Positions 20,234-29,880 of a stretch of DNA of 64,000 nt are shown here, one piece after another. The DNA comes from Cliona cf. orientalis. Taxonomy: Eukaryota; Porifera; Demospongiae; Clionaida; Clionaidae. The position numbers and the translations under genes are program-made. The stretch spans positions 5,952,001 through 6,016,000 of the forward strand of contig OZ005702.1 in the NCBI GenBank assembly GCA_963930775.1, written 5' to 3'. Each line of letters begins with the position of its first letter. Position 1 is the first letter of the stretch. Below the pieces are notes generated by a model. The model did not search any database. It was not told the DNA's origin and saw only the letters and a program-made list of their open reading frames with translations.

Positions 20234-20461
20234 AGTTCACAGAAAGTAATCTATTCAAAACAACTCATGAATGTACTGCTGGTGCCACCACCATTGCCAT
20301 CAGCGCCACTAGCTCCAACGGCATCGTGGCCTCCTCCTCCTCCTCCTCCACCTCACTCTCGGTCGCCAGTGGCTGACAGTCTCAGGAGACGACTTGGTGG
20401 AAGAGGGAAGGGAGGACGAGGGGGGAAAGGAGGAATAAGAAAGAACTTGTACAAGATTTAG
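20234..20461 (+). CDS. proline-rich C-terminal exon, hypothetical
   Basis: The open frame carries VPPPLPSAPLAPTASWPPPP, then SRSPVADSLRRRLGGRGKGG and a basic GIRKNLYKI end. An AATAAA follows 4 bases after the stop, as expected for a terminal exon. A proline run plus a basic glycine-rich tail fits an actin- or RNA-binding accessory protein, but no domain can be named. The upstream limit is unclear because the frame is open back to about 20156. Confidence 0.35.
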   Translation, partial: SSQKVIYSKQLMNVLLVPPPLPSAPLAPTASWPPPPPPPPHSRSPVADSLRRRLGGRGKGGRGGKGGIRKNLYKI

Positions 20462-20768
20462 TAATAAAACATGTCAGCAACCGATATTGTTTAACATTAT
20501 TTTACTTCTATATTATCATTATTTACAGAGTAAGAACTGCATCGTTAAGCACACGGCCACAAGTATCACGGCAACAAGAAAACAGCCTCAGCCAACGTGC
20601 AAACACAGATAATATGCATGCATGTGCACGCTAATAACAAATAATATGAAATCATAAAATGATTACGTACGAGTAATTGATTCCTGTGCCCATGAGTTTG
20701 ACATGACAACTGTACAGGCGTTCATATTATATGATCATGGTATGGACAGAATGCAATATCACTGATAA
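20462..20768. other. no gene seen
   Basis: AT-rich spacer between the proline-rich exon and R1 copy C. No shared repeat. Confidence 0.4.
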
Positions 20769-20837
20769 AAAGACCAAGTTTGCCAAACTTGACGTGGACG
20801 GTAATAACAGGCCTGCTATCGAATAGGCAAACTCAGG

Positions 20838-21191
20838 CTCAATGGAGGCCCAATCCTTATGTCATCAACATCCACATCTGACGAGGACGATAGCCAGGTG
20901 GACAACACGGTTGTGATTAGACCCAGACCAGATGATAGAAGACCTGCAACCGTAAGAGTGGAGCTCCCACGAAGAGTGACATGGCCCACTCGAGCATCTG
21001 TGCGGAAATGGGAGCTGAGGGTGGTGGCGGAGGCCAGGTATACCATCATCACCATGGACACAAACGTCGTTGTCCTCATCCTGGACGGAAAGGCCTTCAG
21101 GAGCAAGCTGTGGAATGCCATGGCCACCCTTCCTGCGCTGGCAACAGCTATTGCTGTGGCGCTAATGCATGACTTCGGAGAGATTCTATGA
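20838..21191 (+). CDS. R1 gene exon 2, best-preserved copy
   Basis: Here the frame runs unbroken from STSTSDEDDSQVDNTVVIR through DDRRPATVRVELPRRVTWP, TRASVRKWELRVVAEARYTI, ITMDTN, ILDGKAFRSKLWNAMATLP and VALMHDFGEIL to a TGA that sits directly before GTAAGA. That donor-like site after the stop means either the gene ends here or the reading frame enters the next exon by another junction. The LDxxxxxLILDG pattern is also seen in 24800-24840 and 28050-28110, suggesting a wider host family. No biochemical role can be given. Confidence 0.5.
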   Translation, partial: LNGGPILMSSTSTSDEDDSQVDNTVVIRPRPDDRRPATVRVELPRRVTWPTRASVRKWELRVVAEARYTIITMDTNVVVLILDGKAFRSKLWNAMATLPALATAIAVALMHDFGEIL

Positions 21192-21240
21192 GTAAGAAGA
21201 TCTGAGCTGGCCCACCGCTGGCTGGCCGCCACTCCTCCTC

Positions 21241-21652
21241 TCAGATATATTCAGAGATAGACACGAGTTGGCTACAGAGATACTTTGAGTTCGTGGACGC
21301 AGCTGCTAATGAAATGGCCACGTTATGCGATATGATCGTCCAAGCTCTAAAATCGTACCCACAGTTGGTAGTGGGGAAGAAGTTTGAGGTAACCTCCTTT
21401 GGGATAACCTTTGTACTAACTAATTTTGGTGGTGGTGGTGGGGAGGTACTTTGATGGTGAACTAACTGATGGGCGGAGGGTGATAAGGCTTGTTGGCTTT
21501 CGAAATGCACAAAGAGACATACGTACTGGAATCGTACTACAAAATGAATTGACCAGTGACACTAGAAGGCTGCATGCCGCATCCAATTCAACCAAACCAA
21601 CCAGAAACTAGAAGTGGCGATTAAAGACTATACAAAAATTTCTCCTTCTTCG
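21241..21652 (+). pseudogene. R1 gene, OB-fold-like exons, copy C
   Basis: Contains EIDTSWLQRYFEFVDAAANE, VGKKFEVTSFGITFVLTNFG and, after the GGT run, YFDGELTDGRRVIRLVGF. A local duplication (acatacgtac) and another small insertion shift the second half relative to copy B. Confidence 0.4.
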
Positions 21653-21690
21653 AAAGTGTGTGAAGATGGTAAAAGTCTGAAACCAGTTAG

Positions 21691-21885
21691 TACCTGAAGA
21701 TACAATGTAAATATTTCACTAGCGAGGAACATGATAAGTTGAGCCAGCACGTATCAGGTATATGCAGAATGTTTGTTGACAGCTGCAAAGAAGTGATGGC
21801 TAGTCGTGAGGGTGGCCTGCCCAGAGCTGAGGTGATTAGATTACTGGAGGCTCACAACCAAATGCTATTGGACTGCCAGTGCTAG
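21691..21885 (+). CDS. R1 gene terminal exon, copy C
   Basis: Open for 65 codons after a CCAGTTAG acceptor: CKYFTSEEHDKLSQHVSG, RMFVDSCKEVMASREGGLPR and LLEAHNQMLLDCQC. Same length as copy A, with a handful of conservative differences. Confidence 0.5.
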   Translation, partial: YLKIQCKYFTSEEHDKLSQHVSGICRMFVDSCKEVMASREGGLPRAEVIRLLEAHNQMLLDCQC

Positions 21886-22175
21886 AAGTGTAAGTGTACT
21901 CACACTACTCTTATGGGAATTTACCTCCCACACTACTACACCTGTGAGGATGTAGGGGTACAAGCAACTTGGAGCGTGGCAAACGCTAACCCTAACTTGT
22001 GGTATAACAAGAGGAGAACCAGTATGGAACGCACTGATTATTGATTATCGATTTTCAATTCTTTGATTATTGAGTTTTGATTACGAAATTTAGACTGGTG
22101 ATTTTGAATTTAGATTTATTTTGTTACTTTTCTTATTGAATAATTATTGTACGTGGGAGTTACTGGATGAAGCTG

Positions 22176-22177
22176 TA
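22176..22177. other. empty target site for the transposon
   Basis: R1 copy C reads gatgaagctgTAcaagtctcc here, whereas copy A has the 3,087-base element between gatgaagctgTA and TAtaagtctcc. It documents the TA duplication directly. Confidence 0.85.
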
Positions 22178-22330
22178 CAAGTCTCCAAATAATAGTATCC
22201 CCAATGCAGATGACGGATGATGTCAGCACATCTACATGTCCTGCCAAATTGAATAATTGCCAATTATGTATAAGCAAAACATCTAGCACTTCAGAGTAAT
22301 TCTCTCTCTACTGTGTGGAGATTTGAGATT

Positions 22331-22365
22331 CCCTGGTTGTGGCCCAATTACAGCCACAACCAGGG
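22331..22365. repeat. perfect 13-base hairpin
   Basis: CCCTGGTTGTGGC, a 9-base loop, then GCCACAACCAGGG. It stands exactly where R1 copy C stops matching copies A and B. Confidence 0.8.
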
Positions 22366-23085
22366 CAGTTTATATAAGAAAAATACAACAAGGTGGGTAT
22401 AATGGATAAATATATGATATTGATTATAACTTAGTAACTTATATAGATGAAAGAAAGAAAAAGATAAGTGAATAAAATTTTATTTGTTTTCATTTGGATC
22501 ATGAATTTTTGTATTTTGCAGAAAAGGGTTTACTTCTTCTCCTACTACTACTCCTCCTTGTCCCCCCTCTCCTTTACCTAAATTTATCTTTCAAGGAATT
22601 AGTAACTGTAATTTTATTTTTTATTTATAAAAAACTTATAACTAAAAAATATAATGTACTATTATTCATCCAGAGAGATCAAACGATCAATTTGTAGTAA
22701 GCTAAGAACGATCGCCCACTTGGAAAAGGCTAAAAGTGGTAAATGCATGATCTGTGAGCAGTGGATTTCTAATAGCCCCCTCCCCACATCTATAGTGAAC
22801 CTCAACCTATATAAACCTTGAAAGAAGCAGTTCAAGTCTATAACTCCTTGCTATTTTAAGGTGGTTCACGAGTATATATATATATATGTGACAGGATCTG
22901 AGAAAAGGGACCATTTCGCGCTATTCCCGAATTTTCATTTTAAAACGCTTATATCTCTTATAACAATATCTGTCCTGTCCTGTCTCAATTTGAAATTGCA
23001 AAGGAATTCCATTTCTTTTCTTGGCAATACCTTAATGTACTGCAAACCTTACTACTCTTACCTTATGCTTTTCTTTTTTCTCTAA
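22366..23085. other. no gene seen
   Basis: Very AT-rich, with a (TA)n run at 22873-22887 and a short CTACTACTCCTCC tract near 22545. Open frames are Leu/Phe/Ile-rich artefacts of the base composition. Confidence 0.4.
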
Positions 23086-23086
23086 G

Positions 23087-23883
23087 CATGGATCAGCTTG
23101 GTAGCGCCGGACCCCTGCAGCAGCACGAGGAAAAGGATGGGGATGAGGGAGGTCATGGTGGGTCCCAAACTCCAAGGAGGAAGAAGTAAAATGAGGGCAG
23201 CAGCAGCAGCCGTACTCGTGGACCACCTCAGCCAAGGAGGAAGACTGCTGCATTTTTTACGTGAATAGACATAGTAGCTAGTACTATAAGTAGTAGCATG
23301 TTACTAGGGTACTGATGTGGATAACATCAATGCAGACCACTTTCAGAGGACTCAGAAGAGGAGTTGAGGCCCAAGGAAAAGAAAATGAAGAGTGTGCCTG
23401 AGGGGAAGACGGCAAAGAGCAAGTCCCTCTCCCTGTGTTTGCCGAGACGGTGACCTCCAACCCCTAATCTACTACCTGCTCCTCTAATTAACAACTACCT
23501 ACTCTAAAGACTCTACTACACTACCATAATATTGGACTCACTCCTCACAGGTTGAGCCTCAGGGAACAGCAGTGCTTGCAAGAGGGGTCCGAACCCTCTA
23601 CCTCTGCAGCCGAGCATACCGACACCGTACTAGTGAGTTATTGCCAGCAGTAGTGCCATTGGGTCATTCAATTAAATTATGATAGGCATACAAACGGCGG
23701 AGGGGTGGAGCCTACGACGATGGGGAGGTGGCATCCATACAGAGGCACTTTGAAACACACATCCAGCGAGGGGAAGCTCCGGCTCGTGAAGATTACCTGC
23801 TTGAAAATAGTAAAGTTCACGAAGGAAAGAACCGCACAAATAAAGATATTCAGGACAAAGTGAGACAATTGATCAGGAAATAA
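23087..23883 (+). CDS. multi-exon gene with SANT/Myb-like C-terminus, partial
   Basis: Probable exons: about 23090-23262 (DQLGSAGPLQQHEEKDGDEG, basic PRRKK, SSSSRTRGPPQPRRKT, but one in-frame stop between them); 23347-23450 after TTTCAG (DSEEELRPKEKKMKSV, donor GTGACC); 23550-23630 after CACAG (EQQCLQEGSEPSTSAAEH, donor GTGAGT); and 23689-23883 after GATAG (YDDGEVASIQRHFETHIQRG, DIQDKVRQLIRK, stop TAA). The last exon resembles the SANT/Myb-like tail (charged start, then HF..HI..G..P) found at the C-terminus of many transposon-associated and lineage-specific proteins in fish and cnidarians. The earlier exons are acidic or basic low-complexity linkers. The N-terminal catalytic part, if any, is not in the window. 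Confidence 0.45.
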
Positions 23884-24374
23884 CAACTGTCTAGCAATAA
23901 GAAATTCCATTAATTACATATGTGCGTTTCAGTGTCGTACTGCTCCTCACTTGCCACGGGACTTGGCTCTCCGTCCTCCCGATTCCCGCTCATCCTCCCG
24001 AGATAATTTAATTGGGCTTTGACCAATTATTCTGGCATAATTTTAGAATAATTTGGAGGCATTAGCATTGGTATTGAGCACAACGCCAGCATAACATAAC
24101 AGGCTCACGTTCACCAATTTGAAGGTGTGGGTAGGGAATTAGGGGTGTGGTTAAGTAAGTTAAGTTAAGGTGTGTGGTTTGACATGATCTTGTTCGATTT
24201 TTTGTGGTCACTCGCTGCTGGTTAGTTTGTTTTTCGGAGGTCTTGAGTAGATAAATCACTGATTTACTAGTTTGACCTTCGAAGGTCTCAGGTACAATGT
24301 TTTAATTAATGGTCTTGACTTGACCGTTTCGTTTATATACAACATCTTTCACCACATGTCAAATGAATGCCACC
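23884..24374. other. no gene seen
   Basis: AT-rich spacer with no shared repeat. Confidence 0.35.
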
Positions 24375-24840
24375 TTGCTTTTCAAGGAAGGTGAGGTTGT
24401 TAACATTATGTGCACACTGAGCTGCGACTGAACGTGTTTCTGCTTGAACTAAGTGCATAATATTCCTCCACCTTGAAGGACATCAGGATGGCGAAACTCT
24501 ACATCCTGGACACTGTGACAATATTCCCTTTGAAACACTGATTATTGATTATCGATTTTTGTTTCTTTGATTACGAAATATAGACTTGCTATTTAGAATT
24601 TATATTTTTGCTCTTCTTATTGCGAAAGTATTTTACTTGAAGTGTTTGCTATCCGTACGTTGATATGACATGTGATCTTACTAATTATATTGGTTTTCAA
24701 GGAAGGCGTGGTTGTTAACATTATGCACATGCTGAGCTGCGACTGAACGTGTTTCTGCTTGAGCTAATTGCATTATATTCCTCCACCTTCAAGGACATCA
24801 GAATGGCAAAATTCTACATCCTGGACACTAGTGTAGCTGG
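24375..24840 (+). repeat. direct duplication, units 24375-24525 and 24690-24840
   Basis: Both units carry ttttcaaggaaggtg/cgtgg, gagctgcgactgaacgtgtt and a short frame reading KLYILDT or KFYILDTSVAGLNLDE. The spacer contains a stretch (attattgattatcgattttt) also found at the transposon-flanking part of R1. The LDTSVAGL motif links these to the exon at 28060. Confidence 0.55.
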
Positions 24841-24989
24841 CCTCAATCTCGATGAATAGCTGTGGTCGAGGGAACCTGAAAGAGTTATCCCGTATCACAA
24901 AGACCTCGGTGCAGCACTGGCGCATACCTGACCGAATATGCAGATTTCCGATTTGACTCACAGCTCAAGTACAGTGAAAAGAGCACTCG

Positions 24990-25780
24990 ACGCGTTATGG
25001 CCGAGCAGCAAGTCTCTCTCACTCCTTCTTAGCTTGCTAAAGCCAAAGTATAGTATGTAATCTACTGAATGTTTGCAGTTGTGATATAATAACATTATCA
25101 ATATTTTCCATTTTCCCTAAGCGATGCAGAGGAAGCTGCACTGGTGGAACAGAATAATTTGTTTGGCTCGCCAAAGGTCTGGCCTCGATTCCACGGAGAC
25201 GTTAAAAAGTTTATAGAGGCCTGCTTGTCCCACGCAAAGAAAAGGATCCCTGCAAAGATGATCGTCACTAATGACCACAAATTATTTTCTGTTTCTCAAC
25301 AGTCCCTTTAGCGGAGGAGGTCCTACAAATCCAAGGAGTCCGTGTGAAACTGCTAGTGAACTTGTGGCTGGGATGTAAGCAGCATGGGCGGGAGAAAGCA
25401 ATTTGGACTACGTTACATGGGAATCTGAGCTTTTGTACATGTGTACAATAATGTACACAGTCAGGTTTGTTTGTTTGCCCAGGAATTTATATTTTTGTTC
25501 TAATTCACAAAATCCTTTGAAATTTTTTTTTTCCTGCAGCCGTTTACCAACAGCAGCACTCAACCAGGGCAGGACTCCCGCTTCCGCCGGTCCCGTAGTG
25601 TAGCACAAAAAATATGTATACTTCTTCATATGGAGAGTAAAAAAGAGAAATCAGAGAGGGAGTCACCTTTGCACAAGCTCTTCAAAAATATCTAAGTAGC
25701 TACATATTATTCGTTTAGTACACTTACATCCAATAAAATTACCCCCCTCCACATCTCGCGGAGAGATCAACTTGACATAA
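24990..25780 (+). repeat. R1-like fragments flanking a foreign exon
   Basis: 24995-25110 matches R1 (tggccgagcagcaagtctct) and 25605-25760 matches the copy A-specific block near 11325-11460. The intervening 25110-25600 does not match R1 and contains the exon below. Confidence 0.6.
25106..25309 (+). CDS. hypothetical exon
   Basis: After a TTTTCCATTTTCC tract the frame reads LSDAEEAALVEQNNLFGSPK, VWPRFHGDVKKFIEACLSHA and KKRIPAKMIVTNDHKLF up to a TAG. Composition is strongly protein-like. No family is recognised, and the upstream and downstream exons are unknown. Confidence 0.4.
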
Positions 25781-25838
25781 CAAGCTCACGGCGAATATTA
25801 TAGATATTCATATCATACAGCAGGCAAGTCAAGCTATT

Positions 25839-26350
25839 ATGGGTGATGAAGGAGAAGAATATTATAATCTAGAGGGTGTTTTGGATGCAGTGTGTAGGCA
25901 TTCGTACGAAAATAAGTATGATTTTAATAGAGCTAGCCATGTTCCCTTTCTGTAGACCCCACTGCTCCAGCACAGATGTCGCTGCCACCAGCACCAGAGG
26001 CGTCTCCGCCCCCCCCCTCGGTCGCTGCTACCACCACCAGTGAATCATCCAGGCCAAGTAGCGTTGCCTCCACCACCCCCTCCCCCTCGATCGCTGCCAC
26101 CACTACCACCAGAACCGCCGTCCCCATATGAAAATAAGTATGATTTTATCAGAACTAGCTCTGCTCCTTCTCTGCAGACCCCACTGCTCCAGCGTCGGCG
26201 CCGCCGCCACCAGCACCAGAGGCGTCTCCACCACCCCCCTCTCCCTCGGTCGCCGCTACCACCACCAGCAAATCATCCGAATCAAGGAGCGCTTCCTCCA
26301 CCACCCCCTCCCCCCTGGCCGCCGCCACCACCACCACCACTGGGATAAAG
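25839..26350 (+). CDS. proline-rich duplicated-unit gene, copy 1
   Basis: Starts MGDEGEEYYNLEGVLDA and continues RHSYENKYDFNRAS. A TAG follows where the two sister units have CAG (25953-25955), so this copy carries one nonsense change. Beyond it the same frame stays open through LLPPPVNHPGQVALPPPPPP, a second SYENKYDF-type unit (PYENKYDFIRTSSAPSLQ), RRRRRHQHQRR and NHPNQGALPPPPPPP to a stop near 26346. The gene is thus two tandem units of about 228 bases (YENKYDF head, basic middle, proline tail). Proline tails of this kind bind SH3, WW or profilin. Identity is otherwise unknown. Confidence 0.5.
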
Positions 26351-26664
26351 TAACCTCTGTGAATTGATGATGCTGGAGCCTACACAGCGCATACATACAT
26401 TGCACACTCCACGCTTGCCCATGCATGTGCAATGTCTCCCTGTGGTCAAACAAAGACTTATCAACAAAGAGAAATCCACGGTGAGACCAACTGATGAGCC
26501 CGATCACCATGCCGTGGTTGTAAATCTTTCCACCCTTGGGATCACCTTGTTGACTCTGGGAGGTGTTGAGAGCTCACACAGTTTAAATCAAAACAGAATG
26601 ATAGCCCTCACCTCCTCCAACGGTCTTGTTATATTATATTCCAAATATCATCGAATAACAAGAC
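26351..26664. other. no clear gene
   Basis: A 101-codon frame (26364-26669) contains THTLHTPRLPMHVQCLP-like sequence without repeats or motifs. I do not call it. Confidence 0.3.
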
Positions 26665-27140
26665 ATTAAGTAAGAAATCCCCTGCAGCATCTGCAGTTCT
26701 TCCCAATTCCAGAGGCACTAGTAAGAATGTGAATATTTGCATCATTTATCGCATTAATTTTGATGTTACATGTAAATACAACCTGGTGTGAGTTCTGTTA
26801 GGAAGAGGAGCCTGAGGAGTGGGTGCAAATCAGGAGGTGTGCGAGTGTACATGTGGCGTACGTGTGCATTTCAGTGTCACTCGTTTACACTGCATAATTA
26901 TGTCATTTATAGACCTAGTACCCAAGTCTGGAGCTGGCACTGACAGTAGCAGTGAGAAGTCCCCTGCAGTATCTCCTGTACTTCTCCCAAAACCTAGGGG
27001 CACTAGTAAGACTATCTTTCATGTGAATATATAAGTGGAATTTGCATTAAGTTTGGTGTTCAAATAGAACCTGGTGTGAGATCTGTTGGGAACAGGAGCC
27101 TGAGGAGTGGATACAAATCAGCAGGTGTGTGAGTGTACCC
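26665..27140 (+). repeat. tandem duplication with paired exons
   Basis: 26670-26850 and 26960-27140 align (gaagtcccctgcagtatctc / gaaatcccctgcagcatctg; cctggtgtgag...tgtt; gaggagcctgaggagtgg). Each holds a short exon, KSPAASAVLPNSRGTS or KSPAVSPVLLPKPRGTS, followed by a GTAAGA donor. It looks like an exon duplication in a Ser/Pro-rich protein. Confidence 0.55.
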
Positions 27141-27565
27141 CACTTTCTAAAAGATGAATGTATGTCATGAGCTATGTAGTAACTGGAAAGTAGTTTATTT
27201 CTTCTCCCTGTATTGAAGTAGGGATGACAGGATATTATTATTTATTATTATTAAAATAATCAATAATTTTATTATATTATTTCCATATCAGGTCAAGGCA
27301 GGTGGTCAATGTGCTATTGTAACCCAAGTTGATGGGGAGATGAAGGTGAGTAATAATAAATAAACTTAATCAATCACAGTAGCCCAAATTACATGTATTT
27401 AGATTAAGCAACAGAGAAACAAGATTAGGGATATACACAATGTCATGCATTATTCACCAACCCATGATGAACATACAGAAAACTTGACTGAGATAACAAA
27501 AGCTCACAGTGATTATTTATTGCTATTTAGATATTCATTTTATACAGTAGTCAAGTTCAGCTATT
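27141..27565. other. no gene seen
   Basis: AT-rich, with an ATTATT-rich stretch at 27230-27285. The last 80 bases duplicate the sequence upstream of 25839. Confidence 0.4.
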
Positions 27566-27947
27566 ATGGGGAATGGAGGAGGTAATTTCATTGCCATGTT
27601 AGTAATAATATTATTATCACTAACACTAAAATTTCAAGAATATTATAATCTAGAGGGCGTTTTGGATGCAATGGAGCTGGATGGTAGAGTGCGTAGGCAT
27701 TCGTATGAAAATAAGTATGACTTTAACAGAGCTAGCCCAGTTCCTTTTCTGCAGACCCACTGCTCCGGTGCTGCCACTACCAGCACCAGAGACATCTCCG
27801 CAACCCCCTCCCCCTAGGTCGCCGCTACCACTGCCAGTAAATCATCCGGGCCAAGGAGCGTTGCTTCCACCACCCTCTTTCCCCCTCAGTCACCACAGCC
27901 ACCACCACCACCACCGGAACCACAGTGGGTCTGGCAAACCTGGGTGA
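27566..27947 (+). CDS. proline-rich duplicated-unit gene, copy 2
   Basis: Paralogue of 25839-26350. ATG 27566 begins MGNGG, then 57 bases with GT-AG ends (27582-27638) that are absent as such from copy 1, then EYYNLEGVLDAMELDGRVRR, SYENKYDFNRAS and PVPFLQT. A one-base loss after LQT shifts the frame; the proline-rich tail (PLPVNHPGQGALLPPPSFPL) continues in another frame to 27947. If the 57 bases are read instead of spliced they are in frame and encode a hydrophobic FIAMLVIILLSLTLKF stretch. Confidence 0.5.
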
Positions 27948-28020
27948 CCTCCCGATGTACTCAGTTCCAAGCAGGTAGATGAAAAGGTTGGGTTAGCCAG
28001 AACCATTCGTCCATGGGTCA

Positions 28021-28239
28021 ATGTTGAACTTGAGACCTCTTTCATCTATAGTCATTCCTATGGGGCATTACTATCTCGATACCTCGGTGGCTGGGCTAAT
28101 TTTGGATGGGGAACTGTTTTTGAGGGTGCCCGAAAAGATGACTATGTTCATGCCCGAGCTAAAGTTCACCAGCACCAAAGCCGATCTTGAAGCTCACTCA
28201 GGGGCAGAGAGAATCAAGCTCGCATACAAATGGAGCTGA
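28021..28239 (+). CDS. hypothetical exon with LDTSVAGLILDG motif
   Basis: The frame reads MGHYYLDTSVAGLILDGELF, LRVPEKMTMFMPELKFTSTK and ADLEAHSGAERIKLAYKWS. The first part is similar to the fragments at 24803 and, more distantly, to the TMDTNVVVLILDGKAF block of the R1 gene. No named family. Confidence 0.4.
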   Translation: MLNLRPLSSIVIPMGHYYLDTSVAGLILDGELFLRVPEKMTMFMPELKFTSTKADLEAHSGAERIKLAYKWS

Positions 28240-28411
28240 GATTTTTTAGGTGGTGGTAGCTGTTTGACAATCACGCCCACTGCGAGAGTGGAACTCATGT
28301 CTGCACCTCAAGTGAGCTACAAATCATTGCTATTCTTATATTTATAAAGCATGCACCTGCAGGGCCTGCTACACTTTAATAATACATGTCCTATTTCTTC
28401 CATTATATGCA

Positions 28412-28745
28412 GTTTAGATGCATGGAATGGGTTGAAGAATTTTCTGAAGTTGGCCTGGAGAAAAGGCTTGACCTGATTGTGATAGCAACGGATGTAGACA
28501 CAGCTCTCCTCAGGATGGTACCTGAACTGCAGTTGCAGATCAAAAAAGCCTTGCTCTCTCCCCAAGACGAGGCTGATCTGGTCCCAGTGGTAACATTGTT
28601 CAATACATCTAATGTGATATCCGAACATAAGGCCGATTCCTCTACATGGAGGCTTGCCTTGTCCATTCCAAACTTGGGAAAGGAAGATATTGCCATGGCT
28701 TTCACATCTCTACTGCGGATTGCTGCACTGATGTGTAGTTTTTGA
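28412..28745 (+). CDS. hypothetical exon
   Basis: After an ATGCAG acceptor the frame reads FRCMEWVEEFSEVGLEKRLD, LIVIATDVDTALLRMVPELQ, KKALLSPQDEADLVPVVTL and NTSNVISEHKADSSTW, stopping at 28743. Strong protein-like composition, with amphipathic helices. Unknown family; may be the same gene as the next exon. Confidence 0.45.
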
Positions 28746-28792
28746 AGGTATTCATTGAAGCTGCATTTGTTGAGCCTTTGGTGTTGTACCAC

Positions 28793-29012
28793 AGAGTGTA
28801 ATACAGAGTGAACCCCTCACTACCACAGTGAAAGTTTCGCCCCGAAAGAAGTGGCGAGTTGAGGATGAGGGCCAGGCCTCCTCCAGTTCTGCAGCTGTTC
28901 CTGTACATGCACCTGAGGAGGTGGAGAGTGATTCTCTTGATTATAATCATCAACAGCTATCTGATATGCTTTTGTGCTGCTCTCGTGTTCCTTACTATCA
29001 CAGAATGGTTTA
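28793..29012 (+). CDS. hypothetical C-terminal exon, acidic/basic
   Basis: After ACCACAG the frame gives TTTVKVSPRKKWRVEDEGQA, SSSSAAVPVHAPEEVESDSL and a short tail ending at 29010-29012. A nuclear-localisation-like PRKKWR is followed by a Ser/Glu-rich segment. No domain is recognised. Confidence 0.4.
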
Positions 29013-29449
29013 ATATTTCAGCACTACTAGAGAGCCAGAAGTCTTGATAATGGAAATGATTGGCTTCTTTCATATCTTGCTCGTCAAAGTGGAGCTAAAA
29101 CCGAACCCATAATAGGGGTACCTTTTAAAAACAGACTGCATCTGTGCCTAAAGGGGTTCGGGTTCAGTGTGTTTCTTATTATCGCACCTTTGTTGTAACC
29201 AAGCCTGAACCAAAGTATTCATAATATTCCATATATATTCGTATAGTATTTAGTATTTATCATCACCTGTTCCTTATGCTTTCCAGGCTTTGGAACAAAC
29301 GAACCTCTCCTTACAGTACAACTCAGGTACACTAAGGCATGGGAGTACTATTTTGCGTATAGCGGCTGTTTCTGCTCATGAACATCATTTGCATCTAATT
29401 TGCATATCATTAACGAGCGTGCACGTGCTCGCTCTCCATATGTTTTGTA
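29013..29449. other. no gene seen
   Basis: No open frame or repeat of note. CpG content rises toward the foldback region. Confidence 0.35.
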
Positions 29450-29880
29450 TTGAGCAGTGAGGCAGCTAGCAACCAAGAAGTTACTGATCGATTTCCGGAG
29501 CAGAAGATGATAGTTTATGGCCGTAAAAAGCGACTCATCAGAACGTTAGATACCTCTGCTTCATAGATTCATCTGGGAGAAATGGATCTGGTTGCTTGTA
29601 GGTGAGCGGCAACAAGAAATACACGAACTAGCAGTGTATTTTGTTGCTTGTTGAGCACACAAGTCGACACCTCACTCAAGAACAAGCCTTCTATCCATCC
29701 TCCTAGATAGTTTGAGATACTCTAACATCTATTTAACTACCATACGAAGTTAGGAGAGAAACAAGGGCATCTTCTGCTCCGGAACTCGCGATTTTTGTTT
29801 GTAAATATCGTGTGCGGTTTTTGGTTACCACGCCCATAGGACTGGTTGCTATGGTAACAAATTTGGTCCTAAATTAGATT
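29450..29880. repeat. imperfect foldback region
   Basis: CCGGAGCAGAAGATG (29494-29508) is inverted as CATCTTCTGCTCCGG (29769-29783). Near the centre, caacaagaaatacac pairs loosely with gtgtattttgttg. Intervening sequence shows patchy complementarity. Higher CpG than its surroundings. It may be an old foldback transposable element; no clear target duplication. Confidence 0.45.

Larger units (their letters stand above)
20769..22330 (+). repeat. R1 repeat copy C
   Basis: Starts at agaccaagtttgcc, so it lacks the reverse transcriptase fossil and exon 1. It runs through the gene exons and the transposon target site and ends at atttgaga just before a perfect hairpin. It contains the intact pre-insertion site for the 7502-10588 transposon. 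Confidence 0.8.

Noticed and set aside
20816-21232. Long minus-strand frame through R1 copy C (also in copies A, B and D)
   Set aside because: It is open in several copies only because the plus-strand exon is; the plus strand has the conserved intron and the domain-like residues.
22494-22697. Leu/Ile-rich small membrane protein
   Set aside because: AT-rich and CTCCT-tract composition explains it. No start context, homologue or second copy.
26155-26340. Val/Ala/Glu-Gly-rich minus-strand frame
   Set aside because: Complement of the polyproline exon.
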